DNA of 26,534 nucleotides from Mnemiopsis leidyi (Eukaryota; Ctenophora; Tentaculata; Lobata; Bolinopsidae): the NCBI GenBank assembly GCA_000226015.1, contig JH154097.1:51444-77977 (forward strand). The letters run 5' to 3'. A model generated the notes under the pieces. That model ran no database searches. It worked only from the letters and a program-made list of their open reading frames with translations, and was not told where the DNA came from. The position numbers were made by a program, and so were the translations under genes. This document shows positions 20,610-26,534 of this stretch, piece by piece. How positions within the stretch are numbered: the stretch's first letter is position 1; every line of letters starts with the position of its first letter.

Positions 20610-21910
20610 TTCGATATGCATGCAATTTAGCAAGTTTCCACATCGATTTAGCAAGTAACCACGAATTCTTCTCCTTACTCTATAGCAAACCAAGTCAGCA
20701 ACCTGACCTCACAAAACACCCCCACATCCACCACGATCGCCCTCCTGATCTAAGGCTGTCCTCAAAACATTTAACCACTCCCTTGAATCAGATCTATACC
20801 CATGGCACACTAGTGTTATAAACCCCATTTATAAATCTGGCAATCCCTTCAAGCCTGACAATTGATGTGCCATTACTGCTGGCAGCAGCGGCGTAACAAT
20901 GCACCAGCAGCCCCGGCTATGCTAGGAAGTGCCGTCATAGGGGGCACCAAATTGTCATAAAATTATTGGACAATTTTGCAAGATTAATTGCGTGACTAGC
21001 AAAACCACGTGTATGGTTTAATAACTTCACTATCAATTTAGATTTTTCGGCCATATTTTCACAAATTGCTCCCAGTATGCCCTTTTACCAGGGGCACAAC
21101 TTAGGGGCGCCTTTCTACCGCTGAGGGGGGCCACATTGGGTAGACCAACAACATTGCGCCACTGCAATAATCGCCACATTTCACAAACCCAGATCCAAGT
21201 ACACCCAAGGTCAATTCTATCTTGGAAGGCTTCCTATAAAAAACACAGAGACCTACTGCTATCTTGGCATTGCTTCCCAAAAAATGGAATATTCCCTGCA
21301 GCCAATGCCGAAGTTAGAGCCAAAGCACTACCTGACCTGTATGGCTTATTAATGGGCAACATCATCAAGGATGCCTTGTCCCTCAAATTTATCTGCATCA
21401 TGCATCCTTTTTGACAGCTTCATCAAACCTATTATACTCTATCATCTATGGCTGGCCCCACTCAAAAACCTTTAATCAAAATACATATCAAATCTGAACA
21501 GCAAACAGTGAGTTGGATCCTACATCGACATTGAAATACCAAATACATTGCCAATGATCAATATGAAAAATTCGACATGGGCTCTTGGGGCGAGACACTT
21601 GTATGTGTGAAGTTTGCAAGCTTTCCTGACTACTTTGCCTGTGCAAAGGACTCAGATAATGTGCTAATTATTTCGGCTGCTTTCCAAGAACAAGTTAAGC
21701 TAAACTTGAACTGCCGTGGTAGACCGACCTATCAAAACTTATAAATAAGTACCCCTTCTGGTTAACCTTAGAGCTAATGCCAAGCAATCAACATTAATCA
21801 CCCATCTCATGAAGGAAAAATTCGTCGACAACTCGAACAGGCCAAAACTGACTCACTTCAATTGGAATTCTACAAGATAAAATTTAAGTTTGGCCCAGAC
21901 AATATCTTAC
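20610..21910 (+). pseudogene. Decayed LINE (non-LTR) reverse transcriptase, interrupted by a MITE
   Basis: Broken frames match the order of a LINE ORF2. Near 20660-20690 comes FFSLLYSKPS, and near 20820-20880 comes NPIYKSGNPFKPDN followed by an in-frame stop and AIT (the PI.KSG....NYR.IT motif of the RT fingers). After the MITE at 20886-21164 the region just after the RT core follows: FYLGRLPIKNTETYCYLGIA (about 21206-21265), KNGIFPAANAEVRAKAL, then after a frameshift LFDSFIKPIILY (about 21408-21445), and near 21850-21900 SLQLEFYKIKFKFGP. The central RT core, including the catalytic motif, is missing. Stops and frameshifts are several, so it is long dead. The clade (CR1/L2-like or other) is not determined. 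Confidence 0.75.
20886..21164. mobile_element. hAT-like MITE, second copy, 279 bp
   Basis: The termini are CAGCGGCGTAAC and, at the other end, the complement of CAGTGGCGCAAT. Read in reverse complement it follows the MITE at 7549-7716 through its first roughly 130 bases (GGCGCCCCTAA, AGCAATTT, ATGGCCGAAA words) and shares its ending (GCCGGGG, TTACGCCGCTG), with extra sequence between. I find no matching 8-bp target duplication (GCTGGCAG against CAATAATC). It lies inside the LINE remnant, exactly where the RT core is missing. Confidence 0.75.
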
Positions 21911-21918
21911 ACTTGTTC

Positions 21919-22267
21919 ATGTTACCCGAATCTTGACGAGATTATATCCGTCTAACGTTCTAACGAAACGTTCAGCTTTAGCTGCGTGAGTCGGGTATCA
22001 CCGCGACAACCCGAATCGCGCGCGGCTCGCAGCAGACGGTTGTACAGCAGCGCGCACCCTCCCGTCATTTTATTCTCCTCTATTCGCTTCGAATGAGGGT
22101 CGGACAAAGTCAGACAAAGCAGACGGATATCATCTCGTCAAATCCGTTTACCGTTCAGCTTTGAGCTACGAGCGTCGGGTATTGACGAGATGATATCCGT
22201 CTACCGTTCTAACGAAACGTTAGGAGGAGAGCAGAAAACTGCGAGCCGCGCGCGGGTCGGGTAACAT
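21919..22267. repeat. GC-rich nested foldback element
   Basis: This is a GC-rich island in AT-rich DNA with several layers of inverted repeats. Outer ATGTTACCCGA (21919-21929) pairs with TCGGGTAACAT (22257-22267). CGCGCGCGGCTCGCAG (22017-22032) pairs perfectly with 22239-22254. AGACGGATATCATCTCGTC (ending about 22140) pairs with the same word inverted near 22184-22203. That last word plus TAACGAAACGTT also occurs as a direct repeat near 21936-21970 and 22185-22222. No coding potential was seen. It is probably a MITE or foldback transposon next to the LINE remnant. Confidence 0.7.
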
Positions 22268-23063
22268 CTCGACAAGCTACACGTGCGGCTGCTACGCAGC
22301 CACCTCTGTTGGCGCGCGCATGGACGGTCGTTGCACATGGGCCGCGCATTTTTGAACGACTTATCCTTAATGTCATAAAACTAGCAATAGCTAAACTCCA
22401 CGTAACATTGACGGTGGTCTAGTATAACTACACTTACAGCACCTGTTCTTGATCTGGAGGATAGTCATTTATACGCACATCAACATTCAACTTGTCGCAT
22501 AGTTAAGCTCTCCTTAGTTGAAAAATATATTTATAATTACGTTGCTTTATCTTAGATTAAGCACGAAGGTATTCAATCGGTAATATTTTAACTGGGATGA
22601 TTCTAGATGACTTTAAAGGCACGAAAAGGCAATTGTTAAAACCAATAAATTATGTGTGATACGGCGTTAACACTAAATAACATGAACATTAAGAAAATCA
22701 ATGTCTATTACTTAAAGCTGTATTATTATTTTACGACCCTCATTTTCACGGCGCGATGTGACCCAAAAATTAGCTAATCTCGATATTTCAACAGATTAGT
22801 TCAATTACGACAGACAACCAAAGTTTGTTGTGATTAATCGAACGGCTCGTGTTTAAAAAATGTTTGGGTCATATCGTCCAAAATCAGATATCAAAACTTC
22901 TGGCATATCCAATAATTTAAAACATTGAGTTAGTAATCAATATGATCTAAGTAATGATAAACCGGGTTATTTAATAAGATACTTGATATTTATTCAATTC
23001 GTACTCCCCCTTAGACTGAGTTAACAAAGCTATTCAGATTAAGAAAGTCATTTTGGAACTCCT
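22268..23063. other. Intergenic, no recognised gene
   Basis: AT-rich with no exon-like open frame. The word CATATCGTCCAAAAT near 22871-22885 has an inverted partner near 23612-23626, so the inverted-repeat element at 23064-23548 may have weaker outer arms reaching into this stretch. Confidence 0.5.
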
Positions 23064-23548
23064 CAGTTTTAATATGATGAATAGGACTAATAGAGTTGTC
23101 ACGTACATCTTGTAGCAAGTGAAACGCGAAATTACCATAATATTTCGATCATTTTATCAATGACCGTGTTCACATTGGATATATTGGTTAGAAGAGCTAC
23201 AAACCTTTCCACTACATACTTTGTCATACATGTACAATACTATTAAGATTTACAATACTATGCAGTACATTTATTTCAGACTTTACTTTAGGTTGTTAGG
23301 TTAAGATTAAGTATTTTTTTCACTATTAGTATGTAGACATATTATCTAGCAGCTTATGATTTAATCTTTATAGTATTGTACATGTATGACAAAGTATGTA
23401 GTGGAAAGGTTTGTTGCTCTTCTAACCAATAAATCTTCAGTATGAACATGGTCATTGATAAAATGATTGAAATATTACGGTAATCTCGCGTTTCACTTGC
23501 TACAAGATGTACGTGACAACTCTATTAGTCTTATTAATCATAAAACTG
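23064..23548. repeat. Long inverted repeat, arms about 187 bp, spacer about 112 bp
   Basis: The left arm 23064-23250 and right arm 23363-23548 are reverse complements with only scattered differences and small indels. Shared words include GACTAATAGAGTTGTCACGT, CTTGTAGCAAGTGAAACGCG and CATACATGTACAATACTA. Transcribed from either strand it would fold into a long, nearly continuous hairpin. It is most likely a MITE or foldback element; no ORF is present. Confidence 0.85.
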
Positions 23549-24116
23549 ACGAAGAAGTCCCTATTTTACACATCATGTTTGGAACTCCTCTTCCCTAGTT
23601 CAGCTCATAATGAGATATTTGGGACGATATAAATAGACCTTGAATTTTCAAGTTCAAATATACTTAATTCTTAAAACACACTTATCTCAGCGTTTTTAAC
23701 ATAGAAAGAACTCATTTAATAGTTTAATGACAAACTTCTTGCACGTGATTAGGAATTTATAACCAGAAATAAGATACAAAAATGAACTAATGGTCTAAAC
23801 TAGGAAGAGAGCAACAATTAACTTTTAAACCATACAGTTGTTGTCATAAATACTTTCTAAAATGTGCATTAGGCAAGACCTTTTTAAACTACACCTGCAC
23901 CCCAAAGCACAATGAAATACATGTATTATATAAATCTAGCATATCATAATTTAATATTGTCCATGCCATATTTTTATCCACACTGACTTTATTTCCTGGG
24001 TTGCTGGATGTTCATATTGTTGGATGAAGTTTGGGGGTTCTTGGTAACTTGTATGTTCTTTGTCGGGGCAGGTTTTTCGTGGTAGGATTTGACAGCAGCG
24101 GGGGTGTTCTCTTTGA

Positions 24117-24311
24117 AGGGGGGAACTACACTCTGATCTGCAGTCTGGACGTCCTGAGTACGAGATTGTTAGTGTGCTAGTTACTTTAAACCGGGGAACT
24201 ACACTGCAGATCAGAGAAGACATCTTACAGGACCTCACACACACTGATGAGGGACAAGTGGTTCATTTCGTAACAATTCTGAAGCACCGAGGTGTAAGCC
24301 CCAAGTTTTAA
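24117..24311 (+). CDS. Possible orphan coding exon
   Basis: A 64-codon open stretch lacks a Met start but reads like protein: SGRPEYEIVSVLVTLNRG, then TTLQIREDILQDL, THTDEGQVVHFVTIL and KHRG, ending SPKF and a stop at 24309-24311. It begins just after a candidate acceptor (TTCTCTTTGAAG, exon from 24119) and also holds a donor-like GAG/GTGTAAG at 24291. Local GC is higher than in the flanks. No domain is recognised; it might be the last exon of an upstream plus-strand gene or a pseudogene fragment. A repeated GGGGAACTACACT word within it (24122 and about 24196) suggests an internal duplication. Confidence 0.3.
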   Translation, partial: RGELHSDLQSGRPEYEIVSVLVTLNRGTTLQIREDILQDLTHTDEGQVVHFVTILKHRGVSPKF

Positions 24312-24572
24312 AGGCACAAAAGAGTACACAAAGCCAAGAGAGCAATCATGCAGCCATCTTTTACATGTTTGAAATTATGCCTCTCTTTATGCCAGCGTCA
24401 GACTAAGGGAGTTAGCCAACTCTAAACGATGCCCCCTAAACGACTCACATGTTGTAACTTATTTGATAGCTAGTGAGTCTTGTAACTCATGGAAATTTAT
24501 CTTAGCGAGCAGAGTCTTTCTTATTTAAGCAAATGTTTTCTGCATTAGTTATTCTGTTTTTCTGTATTTTAG

Positions 24573-26067
24573 ACATTATCTTACAGAGATTCTAACACTG
24601 TAGCGTGTAAGTTAAAAAGGGTTTCTGTTCCTACCGACTGCAAGTTAAAAAAGCATGAAGCCTAGAATACATGCATTTTTCATTTTAATGGGGACGATCT
24701 TTCCTGCCTTAAGTGGTAAGTAAGGAACAGCATTGCAAAACTTCTTAACTTATAGAATCGCAGTTGATAAGTCTTGCTAGCATGATGATTTCGAACTATA
24801 CTCATTTTTGAGTTTCGCCCCGCGGAATAAAAGTTGAAGATCGTTGAATACCTAAATTTAACGAAAATCATATTAAAAATGCGGTTTCAACATTTCAGTT
24901 AATAGGGAACGAGTTGATGGCGAGATTACTCCAGTACGTGCGGAACAGTCCAGCACTCGAGATAACAAAGACACGCAGTACGGTGCACACCTTGCTATAG
25001 ATCTCAACATGGACACTCATTCGGACACCGGGGTGGTTAAGTCTTGGTTAAAGCTAACCCTCGGCGAAGAACATTGCGTTGAGAAAGTGGAAATGCGCTA
25101 TGAAGGTTCAAGTCGCTACTGGACATACACCCAACAGTACTGCAGTCACTGCGAGGGATATTTCTGCAATCTCTACTCCCTAACCGTCAGCATGAGACTT
25201 GGAGAAAGTTCCACACTGCCTGCTGCTTCTGACTGTAAAAATGGAAACACGGTCATATTAGAGAAAATCGACCGACTCTTGAACTTAATTAATCCGTACA
25301 CATTAACTGTAAAAGAGCTGTTGGTATTCGGAAAGAGAGGTAAAGATGATCTACATTTTGAATTCGAGAAATACCCATATTATATCCTTCTATAATAATC
25401 CTACAATAATAGATGGTGTTCGCAGAGGTGTGCACATTTATCGCTGTCCATAGCTGTAGTACTAGCAAGAGTAAAAACTAGATGTACTTGTGGTAGACAA
25501 CTAGACACATTTAGTGAGTTGATAAACTTTACAATTTCAGAGGACACAACTGCTGACTGCTCAAATCTCGAATCAAGATGGAACAATGCAGACGTCGTGA
25601 CGGAACCAGCACTACCGGTTGAACACGGTACAAATCTGATACTGAGCTGTCCTGAAGGTTACACCAACAAGGGAGGTAACGTAGCAACATGTCAGGACGG
25701 AAAAGTTGTCCTGACCAACCAACCTCCTGATTGTAGATGTGAGTTCGCCTTTAAACTGTACAGATTATTTGATGACTAATTCAAGGGCGCAGTATGTCAA
25801 AAATATTAAATTATTTAGATAAAGAGCTTTCTTTAAGAGCTACTTTAACCCATCTAAGAGAGATAAACTTCTCAGCTGATTGCAGTGCAGTAAAAACAAT
25901 CTGGAAGATTGTGATAGAGAGTTCTCAGTTACCAGCTGTAGACGGAACAGAAATGTCCTACAAGTGTCCCAGGAAACACGCCAAGCAATATACGGACATG
26001 AAGGCAGTCTGTGAGGATGGGAACTTCAAGATATCACCTGGAGCTCCTCTACCATGTACCAAAATAG
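24573..26067 (+). CDS. Secreted lectin-like (F5/8C-type) plus sushi-module protein, partial
   Basis: Coding exons are 24655-24715, 24899-25339, 25541-25738 and 25876-26067; every intron is phase 1 and the gene continues past the window. From 24573 to 24654 is presumed 5' UTR after a strong acceptor (TTCTGTATTTTAG). Residues 1-21 are a signal peptide (ATG at 24655, hydrophobic HAFFILMGTIFPAL), so the product is secreted or on the surface. Residues about 22-167 form a galactose-binding-like F5/8C or fucolectin-type domain: AEQSST near the start, AIDLNMDTHSDTG, WLKLTLGEEHCVEKVEM, paired cysteines, and YTLTVKELLVFGK at the end. Two sushi/CCP-like modules follow, one per exon, each with four cysteines and starting DCSN or DCSA, but neither has the usual Trp between cysteines 3 and 4. 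Such proteins bind glycans or surfaces in adhesion or innate recognition; the ligand here is unknown. Confidence 0.85.
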
Positions 26068-26534
26068 GTAGGTTTACAGCTAGACAATTTATAGATTTTA
26101 GATAAAACTCTGGTTAGTTTTAATACTTTCAACAACTACTATTATACAAATAATTTGAGGCATGACTAAGATGATGGGTCCACTTGGGGACAGAATGTCA
26201 GTGGAGTAAAGTCAGCCGGTGTCCTGGGTTGTGAAGGTGGTGGTGATGGGGTGCAGTGCTGGTAGTTCTCCGGGTGCGAGTCATGGGTGCAAATAAGTCA
26301 AAATTTACCCAATTTAAGGTACCGAAAATATTTTTTTAATTTAGATATTTTGTCCCCGAATTCACAAAAATTTGAAACTAACGTGCTTTCAGCATAAAGT
26401 TTTTGCATAAAGTTCCTCTGCACATATTTATATTTCAACATAAACTTGGCCTTTAAATGTGTAAGCTTGCCTGTACGAAGGAAATAGTTTCATGTAGCAC
26501 AGAAAATGTCAACTGGGACTGTTTGCCGCAGGCG
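26068..26534. other. Intron or downstream sequence of the lectin/sushi gene
   Basis: The last seen exon ends with a GTAGGT donor in phase 1, so this stretch should be intron. No third sushi exon was recognised. The window ends shortly after a pyrimidine-rich run with AG (CTGTTTGCCGCAG, last base at about 26531), which might be the next acceptor, but too little follows to judge. Confidence 0.5.

Noticed and set aside
23951-24244. Minus-strand 97-codon open frame
   Set aside because: Cys/Ser/Pro-rich with no motif; the opposite strand reads more like protein over the same bases.

Overview
The window is nuclear DNA from an animal. The genes are split by spliceosomal introns with GT..AG borders, intergenic DNA is AT-rich and full of decayed transposable elements, and several proteins belong to animal families (C/EBP bZIP factor, ankyrin-LRR-Roc protein, lectin-like plus sushi secreted protein). 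Gene density, intron size and this mix suggest an early-branching metazoan, perhaps a cnidarian. That placement is inference.

Layout. On the minus strand, from low to high coordinates, lie a three-exon TKL-type protein kinase (3300 to 1802), a two-exon C/EBP-type bZIP transcription factor (7425 to 6251), a ROCO-like gene of at least 13 coding exons (16469 to about 10140) and a single-coding-exon TPR protein (19169 to 17874). On the plus strand from 24655 starts a secreted protein with a signal peptide, a galactose-binding/F5-8C-like domain and two sushi-like modules; it runs off the right edge. All exon joins were derived by hand from splice sites, reading phase and domain continuity.

Between the genes lie two members of one hAT-like MITE family (7549-7716, with an 8-bp target duplication, and 20886-21164), a broken LINE reverse transcriptase (about 20610-21910) that carries the second MITE, a 187-bp-arm inverted repeat (23064-23548), a GC-rich nested foldback (21919-22267), a pair of palindromic elements (8234-8402 and 9644-9725), a tRNA-Gly-like sequence (9238-9308) and a TG microsatellite beside an assembly gap (13781-13793).

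The most unusual points are these. (1) The ROCO-like gene encodes ankyrin repeats, LRRs and a Roc GTPase with intact G1, G3 and G4 motifs, but I find no COR domain. Its last recognised exon reads on, without a stop, through a 60-bp tandem duplication that is in frame and encodes two 20-residue hydrophobic repeats, then a stop overlapped closely by an AATAAA. This would make a Roc protein with a hydrophobic C-terminal anchor. (2) The element at 8234-8402 holds three successive hairpins with one shared loop sequence and three different stems, each still paired. (3) Four genes have a good splice acceptor 7 to 82 bases before the ATG, as expected from 5'-UTR introns or spliced-leader trans-splicing.

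The genes do not form an obvious pathway. Kinase, ankyrin-LRR-Roc protein, C/EBP factor and a secreted lectin/sushi protein would fit an innate-immunity or stress-signalling neighbourhood, but that is only a suggestion from family roles elsewhere.
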